A stretch of DNA of 64,000 nt, from the NCBI GenBank assembly GCA_903895255.1, contig CAITTG010000122.1:49786-113785 (forward strand), given 5' to 3'. This document shows, piece after piece, positions 51,411 through 61,053 of this stretch. The notes under the pieces are model-generated. The model ran no database searches. It was not told the origin of the DNA and was given only the letters and a program-made list of their open reading frames with translations. A program made the translations under genes and the position numbers. How positions within the stretch are numbered: position 1 is the stretch's first letter; each line of letters begins with the position of its first letter. Source of the stretch: an uncultured Verrucomicrobia subdivision 3 bacterium. GTDB taxonomy: Bacteria; Verrucomicrobiota; Verrucomicrobiia; Limisphaerales; UBA11358.

Positions 51411-52333
51411 TGATCAACACTTTGATTTACTGGCTGGGCAGCGCCCTGGTGGGCTTCATCAGCCTGCTCCCCCTGAAGTTCGTGGCCTGGGTGGGCCGCC
51501 GGGTGGGCGGCGTCTTTTACTTTGTGGACAAGCGCCACCGCCAGGTGGCGTTGAACAACCTGACCATGTGCTTCGGGCACGAAAAATCGCCGGCGGAAAT
51601 CACCGCCATCGCCCGGGAAAACTTCCGCCGCCTGGGCGAAAATTATGCGTGCATGGTCAAAACCTACACCATGCCCTGGTCGAAGCTCAAAGCGAGCGTG
51701 GAACTGGATGGCATGGAGCACGTCCTGCCACGCGTAGCCGGACCGGAGGCACAAAACCGGGTGTTCGCCGTCGGCCATTTTGGGCTGTTTGAAATCCTGA
51801 CGCGGTTCAACCAGTTTGTGCCGTCGTTCCACATCGCGTCCACCTACCGCGCGCTCAGCCAGCCGGGATTGAACCGGGTGATGGTGGAACTGCGCAACCG
51901 CTCGGGCTGCGAATTGTTCGAACGCCGCACCGAGGGGGACGAACTGGTGGCCATGCTTACCCGGCGGGGAGCGATGCTTGGATTGCTGGTGGATCAACAC
52001 GCGGGCCCGAACGGCTTGCGCATGAAATTCATGGGCCATGAATGCTCGGTCACACCCGCCGCCGCGGTGTTCGCGCTCCGTTACCGCTGCCCGCTGCACG
52101 TGGCGATTTGCTACCGGATTGGCCTCGGCAAATGGCGCGTGGAAAACGCCCGGGAGATTCAGACCACCATCAACGGCCGCCGCCGGCCCATTGCCGACGT
52201 CACGCAGGAAATTAACGACGCCTTTGAGGTGGCGATCCGCCGCGACCCGGCCAACTGGTTCTGGGTCCATAAACGCTGGAAGCCGCCCGAGCCCAAGCAT
52301 CCTCGCAAAACCGCCAGTGAACCCGATGTCTGA
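51410..52333 (+). CDS. LpxL/HtrB-like lipid A acyltransferase
   Basis: 307 aa. N-terminal membrane anchor (LIYWLGSALVGFISLLPL), H-x4-E motif at H123-E128 (VGHFGLFE), and GLLVDQHAGPNG. The family transfers secondary acyl chains to Kdo2-lipid IVA. ATG overlaps the last base of lpxK's stop (TAATG). Confidence 0.9.
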   Translation: MINTLIYWLGSALVGFISLLPLKFVAWVGRRVGGVFYFVDKRHRQVALNNLTMCFGHEKSPAEITAIARENFRRLGENYACMVKTYTMPWSKLKASVELDGMEHVLPRVAGPEAQNRVFAVGHFGLFEILTRFNQFVPSFHIASTYRALSQPGLNRVMVELRNRSGCELFERRTEGDELVAMLTRRGAMLGLLVDQHAGPNGLRMKFMGHECSVTPAAAVFALRYRCPLHVAICYRIGLGKWRVENAREIQTTINGRRRPIADVTQEINDAFEVAIRRDPANWFWVHKRWKPPEPKHPRKTASEPDV

Positions 52334-53453
52334 CATTGCCCACGGACGGATTTTGGTGCGCGGCGTCAACTGGCTGGGCGACGCGGTCATGACCACGCCG
52401 GCGCTGCTGCGCCTGCGCGAGGCCTTTCCGGCCGCGCACATCACCCTGCTTACCGCGGAGAAACTGCAGGACCTTTGGCGCGCCCACCCGGCCGTGGATG
52501 ATGTCCTTACATTCAAGCCCCATGCCTCGGTGCTCGCCGTTGGCTGGCGGTTGCGCGCCCGGCAGTTCACGCATGCCCTGGTGCTGCCCAATTCACCCCG
52601 CTCGGCCTTGGAAGTATTTCTCGCGGGCATCCCCTTCCGGCTGGGCTATGCCCGGCCCTGGCGCAACCGCCTGCTCACCGAAGCCGTCCCACCGCGCCCC
52701 GGCTTAGTGGCGATGCACAAACGGTCGGCCGGCGAAATCAAAGCGCTCATCGCCGGGGCCAGCGCCGGGGACGCGCCCCGTCCGCCGCTGCCGGGCACCG
52801 CGCATCACATCCATGCTTATTTAAACCTCGTGGCCGCGCTGGGAGCCGGGGCGCGCCCCCTGGCGCCCACGCTGCGGGCGGAACCCTTTGCCGACTCCGG
52901 GCTGGCCCGGTATTTTCCCGTGGACAGCCAGCGCACGGGCTGCGTGATTGGGCTGAATCCCGGGGCGGAATATGGGCCGGCCAAACGGTGGCCGCTGGAA
53001 TCATTCGCCGAAGCCGCCAATGAACTGTACCGGCGGCTGGACTGCGAATTTTTAATTTTTGGCGGGCCCGGGGACGTCGCCCTGGCGGAGCAATTGCGCG
53101 TGCGCCTGGCCGCCCCGCTGGCGCATGGCCACGTGACCTCGCTGGCGGGCAAAACCCGGCTGGGGGAATTAATGTCCGCCCTCAAGCACTGCCGCGTCCT
53201 CATCACCAACGACACCGGGCCCATGCATGTGGCGGCGGCGTTGGGCACACCGGTGGTGGTGCCCTTCGGCAGCACTTCCCCCGAGTTGACGGGCCCCGGA
53301 CTGCCGGGCGAACCCCGGCATCGCCTGCTCCAGGCCGCGCCACCCTGCGCCCCCTGTTTCCTGCGCAAATGCCCGATTGATTTGCGCTGTCTGACGGAGA
53401 TCCCGCCGGACCAGGTCGTGGCGGCGGTCATGGCGGTGCTCGCCGCGCCCTGA
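52326..53453 (+). CDS. waaF: ADP-heptose:LPS heptosyltransferase (GT9)
   Basis: 375 aa. ILVRGVNWLGDAVMTTPALLRLREAFP at the N-terminus and GCVIGLNPGAEYGPAKRWPLESFAE, ITNDTGPMHVAAALGTPVVVPFGSTSP mark a GT9 heptosyltransferase II-like enzyme with the conserved acidic/DTGPMH nucleotide-sugar site. It extends the LPS inner core. Overlaps the acyltransferase by 8 bases. Confidence 0.88.
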   Translation: MSDIAHGRILVRGVNWLGDAVMTTPALLRLREAFPAAHITLLTAEKLQDLWRAHPAVDDVLTFKPHASVLAVGWRLRARQFTHALVLPNSPRSALEVFLAGIPFRLGYARPWRNRLLTEAVPPRPGLVAMHKRSAGEIKALIAGASAGDAPRPPLPGTAHHIHAYLNLVAALGAGARPLAPTLRAEPFADSGLARYFPVDSQRTGCVIGLNPGAEYGPAKRWPLESFAEAANELYRRLDCEFLIFGGPGDVALAEQLRVRLAAPLAHGHVTSLAGKTRLGELMSALKHCRVLITNDTGPMHVAAALGTPVVVPFGSTSPELTGPGLPGEPRHRLLQAAPPCAPCFLRKCPIDLRCLTEIPPDQVVAAVMAVLAAP

Positions 53454-53500
53454 AGGATTTAAACTTTGTCGCGGCCGGATTTTTGTGCTAAATCCCCATT

Positions 53501-54415
53501 GTGGAAACTGTCACCCAGCTCACCAACCAGCTTGTTGCCTCTTATGCCCGCCAGGGCGGCATCAACCATTTGGACGGCAAAAACCTGCCGTCCAAACGGG
53601 CCATCACGGCCATCACCCAGGACTTGCTGCGCCTGCTTTTCCCCGGATTTTTTGACGAAAAGCTGATTCATTCCTCGGAAATCAAAATGGAAACCGCCGC
53701 CCTCCTAGACAAAGTGCTGGGCAGCCTGGAGGATGAGATCCGCAAGAGCCTGGAATATCATCCGCCGGCGGACCTCGAAAAACCCCGGATTGCCGGGGCG
53801 GCGCATGACCTGACCGTGGAATTTCTGGGCCGGCTGCCGGCCATTCGCGAAGTGTTGCAAACCGATGTGCAGGCCGCCTTCGACGGCGACCCCGCCGCCC
53901 TGAGCCGGGACGAGGTGCTGGTGTCGTATCCGTTTGTGGAAGCCATCGCCGTGCAACGGCTGGCGCATGAACTGTATTTGAAGGATGTTCCGCTGATCCC
54001 CCGGATCATGACGGAGTGGGCGCACAGCCGTTCCGGGATGGAGATTCATCCGGGCGCGCATATCGGCACGCATTTTTTTGTGGATCATTGCACCGGCACA
54101 GTGGTGGGCGAGACCGCCACCATTGGCAATCATGTAAAGATGTATCATGGTGTGACGCTGGGGGCGAAATCCACGGCGGGCGGTCAGCAATTGCGCGGTA
54201 AAAAACGCCACCCCACCATTGAGGACAACGTCACGATTTATCCCGGGGCCACCATTCTGGGCGGAGACACCATCATCGGGGCGGGCAGCACCATCGGGGG
54301 CAATGTGTTCATCATGAACAGTGTGAATCCCAACTCCCTGGTGATTTACGACGGTCTGGACATGCGCGTGCTCAACAAGGCGGACAAGCAGACCGCGCTG
54401 GATTTCCAAATTTAA
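53501..54415 (+). CDS. cysE: Serine O-acetyltransferase
   Basis: 304 aa, GTG start at 53501. Helical N-terminal domain (DEIRKSLEYHPPADLEKP) and left-handed beta-helix with hexapeptide repeats: GMEIHPGAHIGTHFFVDHCTGTVVGETATIGNHVKMYHGVTLGA, with the catalytic His in DHCTG and GHG-like YHGVTLG. EpsC-type length. Makes O-acetylserine for cysteine synthesis. Confidence 0.93.
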   Translation: METVTQLTNQLVASYARQGGINHLDGKNLPSKRAITAITQDLLRLLFPGFFDEKLIHSSEIKMETAALLDKVLGSLEDEIRKSLEYHPPADLEKPRIAGAAHDLTVEFLGRLPAIREVLQTDVQAAFDGDPAALSRDEVLVSYPFVEAIAVQRLAHELYLKDVPLIPRIMTEWAHSRSGMEIHPGAHIGTHFFVDHCTGTVVGETATIGNHVKMYHGVTLGAKSTAGGQQLRGKKRHPTIEDNVTIYPGATILGGDTIIGAGSTIGGNVFIMNSVNPNSLVIYDGLDMRVLNKADKQTALDFQI

Positions 54416-54426
54416 CCCGCCGCGCC

Positions 54427-54879
54427 ATGCCGGAAATCACCCCCGCCACCCTGGCTGAAGTGCCCCAGCTCGCCGGGCTGCTAACCATTCTCTTCACCCA
54501 CGAAGTGGAACTGGCACCCGATCCCGCCAAGCAGGAAAGGGCCTTGCGAATGATCCTGACCCAGCCGGAAATAGGCCGGATCTTTTGCGCCCGGGAAGGC
54601 AATCAAGTGCTCGGGATGGTGAGCCTGCTCTTCACCATCAGCACGGCCGAAGGCGGCCGCGCGGCGTGGCTGGAGGACATGGTCATTCACCCGGCGCGGC
54701 GGAACTCGGGCCTGGGCCGCCAGCTCATCGACCATGCGCTGGACGCCGCGCAAACGCTGGGCTGCACGCGGGTGACCTTGCTCACGGATGGAGTCAACAC
54801 CTCCGCCATGCGCTTCTACGAGCGCGCGGGGTTTGTGCGGTCGGAGATGGTGCCGTTTCGGCGCTATCTGACTATTTAG
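54427..54879 (+). CDS. GNAT-family N-acetyltransferase
   Basis: 150 aa. AWLEDMVIHPARRNSGLGRQLIDHALDAAQTLGC with the acetyl-CoA binding R/Q-x-x-G-x-G/A pattern, then RFYERAGFVRSEM. Small single-domain acetyltransferase of unknown substrate. Its last 8 bases overlap the convergent GH28 gene. Confidence 0.87.
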   Translation: MPEITPATLAEVPQLAGLLTILFTHEVELAPDPAKQERALRMILTQPEIGRIFCAREGNQVLGMVSLLFTISTAEGGRAAWLEDMVIHPARRNSGLGRQLIDHALDAAQTLGCTRVTLLTDGVNTSAMRFYERAGFVRSEMVPFRRYLTI

Positions 54880-56425
54880 TCGCGGCCAGCGCGGGGGAGT
54901 TGCGCACCACCACGCCGCGCACGTCCGGCCCCATGACCGCCGCCGCCACGCCCTCGGCAACCTGCGGCTTGAAGTTGTCGATTTCCAAGCCATTGATATC
55001 GCCAAACCAGGCGGCCGGACGCAGTTCGTTCGTTTGAAAGTTGACGTTAATGTTCGCCAACTCCAGATCCTGCACGTGCCGCGCATAAACGGCGTAGGCC
55101 GGCAGCCGCCCCAGCTTGCCCGGCTCCGGATAGCCGGTGCCCAGTTCCTTGGGCACGATGGCCGCATCCGCCGCCGTGCCGCCACCGTTGCTGGTCAGCC
55201 GGATGTTTTCGAGGCGGACGCCGGTGATGGGCTGTTGCGGCAGGCCCATGATCTGGATGCCACTCATCTTGCTGACGCCATCGGCAATCACATTGGAAAT
55301 GAGAATGTTGCGCCCACGGCTGTTGGTCGTGAGATTCGGGGTGCGATTCCGCTCGCCCGTGGTGATGTAGATGGCGTAATCGCGCAGGTCGATCATGCTG
55401 AGATTATTGATGGTGATATCCTCCAGAATGCCGCCATCCACTTCCTCCAACGCCAGGCCGTGGCAGCTCCGGAAGGTGCAGTTGGCCACCGTGCAATTGC
55501 GGAAACCGCCGCTGGATTCCGTGCCAAATTTGATCCGGCCCGTGCCCCCCTTCCATGCCTTCATGGTGCCGTCCAGCAGGGTGCCTTCCACAAACCCGGA
55601 CACCTGGCAGTTAACGATGGTGAGGTTTTCCGTGATGCGCGCTTCACCGAGCGCATAGGTGCTCTTGGGGCAGATGCCGTCGTCGTTCGGGGAATTCACC
55701 CGGCAGTTGGAAACAATCGTATTCCGACAGCAGTCGAGGTCCATGCCGTCCCGGTTGGTGTCAATCGTGACGTTGTCGATGGTCAGGTTGTCACAACCGG
55801 TCACCAGAATGGCAAACCAACCCCCGTGGAAAATGGTGACATCGCGAATAAGGATGTTGCGGCAGAGTTTGAGGCAAATGGCTTTGTTGCCAATGCGCAG
55901 CTCGTCGGTGGAGGGGGTTTGGGCCAGGGCCGCGGCGTAGCCATTCAAGTGGTCGAGAAATTTGTCATTGCGCACGAGACCGCCGCCATTAATGGTGCCG
56001 CGCCCGCAGATGGTGACGTTGGTCAGACTCTCGCCCCAGATCAGGCTGTTGTGAAAATGCGTGTGCCCGCCGTCCTGGTAGGCCTGGCCAGGGAACGGTT
56101 CGGCGGGATCGTAGGCATTCAGGGATTGCGGCGCGCCGAGAATGGTGGCTCCGGCATCAATCAGGAGCTGGATGTTGCTGCGCAAATGAATGGAGCCGCT
56201 CAAATAAGTGCCGGCGGGCAATAGTACCGTGCCGCCACCAGCCTGGGCAGCGGCGTCAATCGCGGAGTTGATGGCCGGGCTGTCCAGGTTGGTACCGTCG
56301 CCGACGGCCCCGTAGTCGCGCACATTGTAGAAACTTTTGGCAGCAGGTTCGGCGGCCTGAAGAACCCCACCCAGGTTGAGCAGAAGAACAAAAACACCGG
56401 CGGCCGCAACGAACAGAGATTTCAT
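54872..56425 (-). CDS. Secreted GH28 pectinolytic hydrolase (polygalacturonase-like)
   Basis: 517 aa with a signal peptide (LGGVLQA-AE). NVRDYGAVGDGTN start, beta-helix with NRDGMDLDCCRN (Asp pair), NSPNDDGICPKS (second Asp-Asp), and GRIKFGTESSGGFRN. The canonical GHG step is replaced by a GFVEG-type segment, as in the exo/rhamnogalacturonan-type branch of GH28. Probably cuts galacturonan chains demethylated by the CE8 at 6733-7701. Confidence 0.91.
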   Translation of the reverse strand: MKSLFVAAAGVFVLLLNLGGVLQAAEPAAKSFYNVRDYGAVGDGTNLDSPAINSAIDAAAQAGGGTVLLPAGTYLSGSIHLRSNIQLLIDAGATILGAPQSLNAYDPAEPFPGQAYQDGGHTHFHNSLIWGESLTNVTICGRGTINGGGLVRNDKFLDHLNGYAAALAQTPSTDELRIGNKAICLKLCRNILIRDVTIFHGGWFAILVTGCDNLTIDNVTIDTNRDGMDLDCCRNTIVSNCRVNSPNDDGICPKSTYALGEARITENLTIVNCQVSGFVEGTLLDGTMKAWKGGTGRIKFGTESSGGFRNCTVANCTFRSCHGLALEEVDGGILEDITINNLSMIDLRDYAIYITTGERNRTPNLTTNSRGRNILISNVIADGVSKMSGIQIMGLPQQPITGVRLENIRLTSNGGGTAADAAIVPKELGTGYPEPGKLGRLPAYAVYARHVQDLELANINVNFQTNELRPAAWFGDINGLEIDNFKPQVAEGVAAAVMGPDVRGVVVRNSPALAATK

Positions 56426-56500
56426 AAGTTTAGTTTAAGGTATTGGCCGGATAGGACGCAAGTCAGGGACCGGGGGTTACTGGAAAAGTCCAAAGTCCTA

Positions 56501-57109
56501 TCAGTCCACGCCTTTGATTTCGGCTTCCATTTTTTGCAGTCGCTCCCTCACGCGGGGGTTGTCGTGCTGGCGCAGATATTCCTGCATCTGGTCAATGCTG
56601 GCCTGGCGGTCCATCGCGCAAGCCAGCGGCTGCGCATCCTTAAACACCGGGTATGCTTGAAATAATGGCAGGGCCCAATTGAGATGGTCGGCCTTGCTGA
56701 CTATATAGATGGGTCGGGGCGCAGGGACCATTGCCTGAACCATGGGGGCCGTGAATTCAGCATTCTGGCGGGTGGAATTCGCTTTTTTTTCCAAGCGGAC
56801 CGAGGATTCCGCCACCCCTTGGGACTGGGCCAGGTGCCACATCATGGCGGCCTCCGAAACCTTGCCCGCCGTGGCACCGCCGGTGAAGAGCAGGAGCGTG
56901 CCGGGATGCTGTTGCTGGTACTTAACCGCCAGCGTCACCCGGGCGATCATGTCCACAGTGGGGGTTTGGTCATCCAAGGGTTCATTGCCCAAGACGATCA
57001 GCAAGGCGGGTGGGGTGGCCGGAGCGGCAGTTGGCCCGGCAGTGCCACCGCAGGTGGCAGCCAGAGTCAACAGTATTAGCAGCAGGGTGAGCGGAGTGCC
57101 TAAACTCAT
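56501..57109 (-). CDS. YdcF/ElyC-like (DUF218) exported protein
   Basis: 202 aa from ATG at 57109; the longer frame to 57238 gives an unlikely leader. N-terminal hydrophobic segment LTLLLILLTLAATCGG contains a lipobox-like AATC, then PALLIVLGNEPLDDQTP, LLFTGGATAGKVSEAAMM and IYIVSKADHL, the DUF218 order. Family members act in envelope or peptidoglycan biology; role here unknown. Confidence 0.75.
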   Translation of the reverse strand: MSLGTPLTLLLILLTLAATCGGTAGPTAAPATPPALLIVLGNEPLDDQTPTVDMIARVTLAVKYQQQHPGTLLLFTGGATAGKVSEAAMMWHLAQSQGVAESSVRLEKKANSTRQNAEFTAPMVQAMVPAPRPIYIVSKADHLNWALPLFQAYPVFKDAQPLACAMDRQASIDQMQEYLRQHDNPRVRERLQKMEAEIKGVD

Positions 57110-57239
57110 GATTTGACCGGCCGCAATAAAAAAGAACGACGGGTGCGACGGAGACACACGACAAACACCGCCACACCCGCCGAGGTGCCCAGTTCTCAAT
57201 GGGCACGGACAACTTACCCCACCCGCCGCCGGTGACAAG

Positions 57240-57290
57240 AGGTTTTGGAAAAATATTTCAACCGGCCGGTTTGCCCCCTATGCTGGTGCC
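57240..57290 (+). promoter_or_regulatory. Possible promoter and operator of the propeller kinase gene
   Basis: TTCAAC at 57257-57262 and TATGCT at 57279-57284 are spaced by 16 bases and could be a sigma70 promoter. A perfect 12-base palindrome AACCGGCCGGTT (57260-57271) lies between them, a place suited to a repressor. Inferred from sequence shape only. Confidence 0.35.
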
Positions 57291-57311
57291 CAGCGTGCTC
57301 ACACCTTCACT

Positions 57312-60300
57312 ATGCGGATAAAACACTGGCTAACGCGCCTGGCCGGATGCTGGCTTTGTCTCCTGGCCGGCAGTTTGTGCCTGGCGGCGGCGGAATTGAC
57401 GGACGCCCCCTTCACGGTCGAATCGTGGAGCAATGAAGAGGGCTTGCCGCAAAGCTCGGTCATCGCCCTGGTGCAAACCCGCGATGGTTACCTTTGGCTG
57501 GGAACCACCAAAGGCCTGGTTCGTTTTGACGGCACGGCCTTCACCATTTTCAACGAATTCACCACCCCCGGACTGAATAGCGACCAGATTGTCTTTTTGT
57601 ACGAGGACAGTCACACCAATCTGTGGGTGGGCACCGATACCGCCGGAGTGGCGATGATACATGACGGGAAGGTGCAGACGGTGGCTTTCGGCGGCATGGG
57701 CCACGAGAGCCGGCTGATTTCGGCGGGCGAGGACACGAACGGGGCGGTTTGGCTCTACACCGCCGATGCGCAACTGGCGCGTTATGCAGGGGGCAAACTC
57801 GAAAAAATGACCCTTGTTCAAGGACCGGCCATTTCCCGGATGATGGCGGCGGATCAGGCGGGGGCCATTTGGGTTGGGGAATCGGAGTCGCTGGCGACGG
57901 GCAACAAGGCCGCCATCTTCGCCTTCCAAACCAAAAACTTCGAGCCGCCCAACCTGCCGGTGGCGCAAACCATCCCCGCCACCAAAGTGGATTATCTGCT
58001 GGCCAGCCGGACGGGCGGCATCTGGTGGTTGCTGGATGGCCGGATCGCAAAATGGCGGGGATCCAACACCAACGGCAAGGCGGTGGATCACGGGGTGTAC
58101 CCGTGGGGCGCGGCCACCGTCACGGCCGCAACGGAGGACGCCGCGGGCAACCTGATCGTGGGCACCCAGGGCGACGGGGTCTATTGGTTTACCGCGGCGG
58201 GCGATTACCGGCATCTCTCCCTCGGACCGGACCGTTCCTCCGACATCGTCCTGTCGCTGGCCCTGGACCGTGAGGGGAACTTGTGGGTGGGCACCGATGG
58301 TGACGGCTTGAAGCGGGTGAAACGGAAACTGTTTCTCTCACCGGGCAACCTGAGCCCCCTGCCCGCCCAATCGGTTTCCCAGGATGGCACCGGCGGCCTG
58401 TGGATGGCCTTCAATGCCAATGGGCTCGCCTACTGGCGGACGAATGCGGCGCAACATTTCGGCGTGGGCATTGGTCAGAATGCCTGGTCGGTGCTGGTGG
58501 ATCACCGGCAGACGGTCTGGGCGGGAACCCGCGGAGAGGGGCTGTTTGAATTCCAAAACGGCGCGTTTCAATCGCCCGCCGGCAGCACTCCGCTGGGCGC
58601 GCAAATTTTCGCCCTGTACGAAGATGTGTCGGGCCAGGTGTGGGCGGGCACGCAAAACGGGCTGGGGAGTTGGGATGGACAGACCTGGAAATTACGCACC
58701 ACCCGTGACGGTCTGCCCGAGAACACGGTGCGGGCGCTGGCCGCCGACCCTGCGGGCAATTTATGGATCGGCACGGAAAGCCAGGGGCTGGCACGGCTGA
58801 AGGACGGCGCGTTCACGGCCTTTCCCCTGGCGGAAAACGGACCGCCGGGCAACGACATCTCCGCCCTGTTCGTGGACCGGGATGGAGTGCTGTGGGTGGG
58901 CACTTCAGGGCATGGTCTGGCGAAGTTGCAAAATGGCCAGTGGAAGCATTTCTCCACGAAAGACGGACTGGCCAGCAACAGTATTAGTTACATCATCGAG
59001 GACGATGCCGGGAATCTCTGGCTTGGCTCCAATGCCGGGTTGATGCGGATTCCCAAAACAGGTGGCACGCTCAACCTGGCGCTGAGCCGCACCTTCGGCC
59101 GCCCCGATGGCCTGCCCACGCGCGAATGTTCCATTGGCTCCCAACCGGCGGCCTGCCGCGCGGCGGACGGACGACTCTGGTTTCCCACCACGCGCGGAGT
59201 GGTGGCGGTGAATCCCGCCGAACTGCAACCGGACAACCACGCCCCGTTGGTGTTGATCGAGTCCGTGCGGGTGGATGATCAGGAGCAAAAGACCAACGCG
59301 CTCAGTTCGGCCTGGACCCAGGCGGTGATCGTGCCCGCCGGATCCGAGGAACTGGAGATTCATTATACCGGATTACATTTCTCCGCGCCCCGTGAAGTGC
59401 GGTTTCGTTACCAGCTCGAGGGTTATGAGAACAAGCCGACCGAGGCCGGCCGGGAACGGGTGGCCCGCTATCCCAATTTGTGGCCGGGGCATTATCAGTT
59501 CCATGTGACGGCCGCCAACGAGGACGGCGTTTGGAACGACACGGGCAGCACGCTGGACATTATGGTGTTGCCGGAGTTTTGGCAGACTCGAACCTTTGTG
59601 ATCGGCGTAATCCTCGCCATCCTGGCCATGGTCGCCGGCATTGTACGGTACCTCTCCACCCAAAAATTGAAGCGCGAGGTTTCCCTGTTCAAACAGCAGG
59701 AGGCGTTGGAGAAAGAACGCTCGCGCATCGCCCGCGATCTGCACGATCAGCTCGGCGCAAACCTTACCCAAGTGGCATTGTTAAGTGAAATGGCCAAGTC
59801 GGACCGGGATTTGCCGGCGGAGGTGGAATCGCACGCGGACCAGATTCTGCAAACCGCCCGGGAGACCACCCATGCGCTGGACGAAATTGTCTGGGCGGTG
59901 AACCCCTCCAATGACACCTTGGAGGGCCTCGTGAATTATGCCGTGAAATACGCCCAGGATTACCTGGCACTGGCCGGACTGCGGTACCGGGCGGAGGTGC
60001 CGGCGCAATTGCCCGCGGCTGCCCTGGCTCCGGAGGTGCGGCACAATGTGTTTCTGGCCTTCAAGGAATCGGTGAACAATGTTGTCAAGCACGCCCAGGC
60101 CTCGGAGGTGTGGATCCGGCTGGAGTTTTCCGCCGGGCAATTCACCTTTGAAATCGCCGACAACGGCCGGGGCCTCGCCCATCTGGATCCACAGCGCGCC
60201 CGGACCCGCAACGGCCTGCGCAACATGCGCAAGCGGTTGGAGGAAATCGGCGGGGAATTTACCCTGACGCCCGGGCCCGCCGGCGGCATCATCGTCAGGC

Positions 60301-60335
60301 TCACGGCGCCGCTGGCCCCGGCCCCGGCAAACTAA
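57312..60335 (+). CDS. Two-component regulator propeller sensor histidine kinase
   Basis: 1007 aa. Signal peptide/TM at 1-28, then many Reg_prop repeats (ESWSNEEGLPQSSVIALVQTRDGYLWLGT and further LWVGTDxxG units) forming a periplasmic beta-propeller, a Y_Y_Y domain (RFRYQLEGYENKPTEAG), TM near 759-781, HisKA_3 with H811 (RIARDLHDQLGANLTQ), N box KESVNNVVKHAQAS, G1 DNGRGL and GLRNMRKRLEE. It senses an extracellular ligand, probably polysaccharide fragments. Its partner regulator starts 22 bases downstream. Confidence 0.94.
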   Translation: MRIKHWLTRLAGCWLCLLAGSLCLAAAELTDAPFTVESWSNEEGLPQSSVIALVQTRDGYLWLGTTKGLVRFDGTAFTIFNEFTTPGLNSDQIVFLYEDSHTNLWVGTDTAGVAMIHDGKVQTVAFGGMGHESRLISAGEDTNGAVWLYTADAQLARYAGGKLEKMTLVQGPAISRMMAADQAGAIWVGESESLATGNKAAIFAFQTKNFEPPNLPVAQTIPATKVDYLLASRTGGIWWLLDGRIAKWRGSNTNGKAVDHGVYPWGAATVTAATEDAAGNLIVGTQGDGVYWFTAAGDYRHLSLGPDRSSDIVLSLALDREGNLWVGTDGDGLKRVKRKLFLSPGNLSPLPAQSVSQDGTGGLWMAFNANGLAYWRTNAAQHFGVGIGQNAWSVLVDHRQTVWAGTRGEGLFEFQNGAFQSPAGSTPLGAQIFALYEDVSGQVWAGTQNGLGSWDGQTWKLRTTRDGLPENTVRALAADPAGNLWIGTESQGLARLKDGAFTAFPLAENGPPGNDISALFVDRDGVLWVGTSGHGLAKLQNGQWKHFSTKDGLASNSISYIIEDDAGNLWLGSNAGLMRIPKTGGTLNLALSRTFGRPDGLPTRECSIGSQPAACRAADGRLWFPTTRGVVAVNPAELQPDNHAPLVLIESVRVDDQEQKTNALSSAWTQAVIVPAGSEELEIHYTGLHFSAPREVRFRYQLEGYENKPTEAGRERVARYPNLWPGHYQFHVTAANEDGVWNDTGSTLDIMVLPEFWQTRTFVIGVILAILAMVAGIVRYLSTQKLKREVSLFKQQEALEKERSRIARDLHDQLGANLTQVALLSEMAKSDRDLPAEVESHADQILQTARETTHALDEIVWAVNPSNDTLEGLVNYAVKYAQDYLALAGLRYRAEVPAQLPAAALAPEVRHNVFLAFKESVNNVVKHAQASEVWIRLEFSAGQFTFEIADNGRGLAHLDPQRARTRNGLRNMRKRLEEIGGEFTLTPGPAGGIIVRLTAPLAPAPAN

Positions 60336-60357
60336 ACCATTTACCCCTTATTATTTT

Positions 60358-60987
60358 ATGCCCATCACCGTAGCCATCGTGGAGGATAACGACAAGCTGC
60401 GCGCCACCCTGGCCCGCGTGCTCAACCGCGCCGAGGGTTTTCAATGCGTGGCCGACTACCAAAACGCGGAGGATGCCCTGCGGGAAATTCCCAAGGTGAT
60501 CCCGAACGTCGTGCTGATGGACATCAACCTGCCGGGCATGAACGGGGTGGAATGTGTCCGCCAGTTGAAGGCTGCCGCACCACAGATTCAGGTGATGATG
60601 CTGACCGTGTACGAAGATACCGAAAACATTTTCGACGCCCTCGCAGCCGGGGCCAACGGTTACATGCTCAAACGCACGCCCACCCAGGAATTGCTGGAGG
60701 CCATCACCGAGGTGCATCGCGGCGGCTCACCCATGACCATGCACATCGCCCGCAAGGTGGTGCAATCCTTTCAAAAAGCCCCGGCCGCCCCCGTGCCGGC
60801 CACGGAAAACCTCTCGGAGCGCGAGCAACAGGTGCTGGACCTCCTAAGCCACGGGTTGATGTACAAGGAAATCGCCGAAAAACTGGGGCTCAGCTACGAA
60901 ACCGTGCACACCTATATCCGCCGCATTTACGAAAAATTACAGGTGCGCACCCGGACGGAGGCGGTGGCGAAGTTTCTGCGGCGGTAA
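60358..60987 (+). CDS. NarL/LuxR-type response regulator
   Basis: 209 aa. Receiver with E9-D10, phosphoacceptor D55 (LMDINLPG) and K105; linker; LuxR HTH at about 152-206 (LSEREQQVLDLLSHGLMYKEIAEKLGLSYETVHTYIRRIYEKL). Paired with the kinase directly upstream. Likely controls the adjacent glycosidase genes. Confidence 0.95.
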   Translation: MPITVAIVEDNDKLRATLARVLNRAEGFQCVADYQNAEDALREIPKVIPNVVLMDINLPGMNGVECVRQLKAAAPQIQVMMLTVYEDTENIFDALAAGANGYMLKRTPTQELLEAITEVHRGGSPMTMHIARKVVQSFQKAPAAPVPATENLSEREQQVLDLLSHGLMYKEIAEKLGLSYETVHTYIRRIYEKLQVRTRTEAVAKFLRR

Positions 60988-61053
60988 ACCCGGCAACCGG
61001 CGGCCAGTTAAAAAGCTTGCGGCCCTCTTATCCGCATTTAACCTCGTTTCATC

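Noticed and set aside
54872..54879. Possible truncation of the GNAT gene by the GH28 gene
   Set aside because: Both have complete family-length products; an 8-base convergent overlap is harmless.
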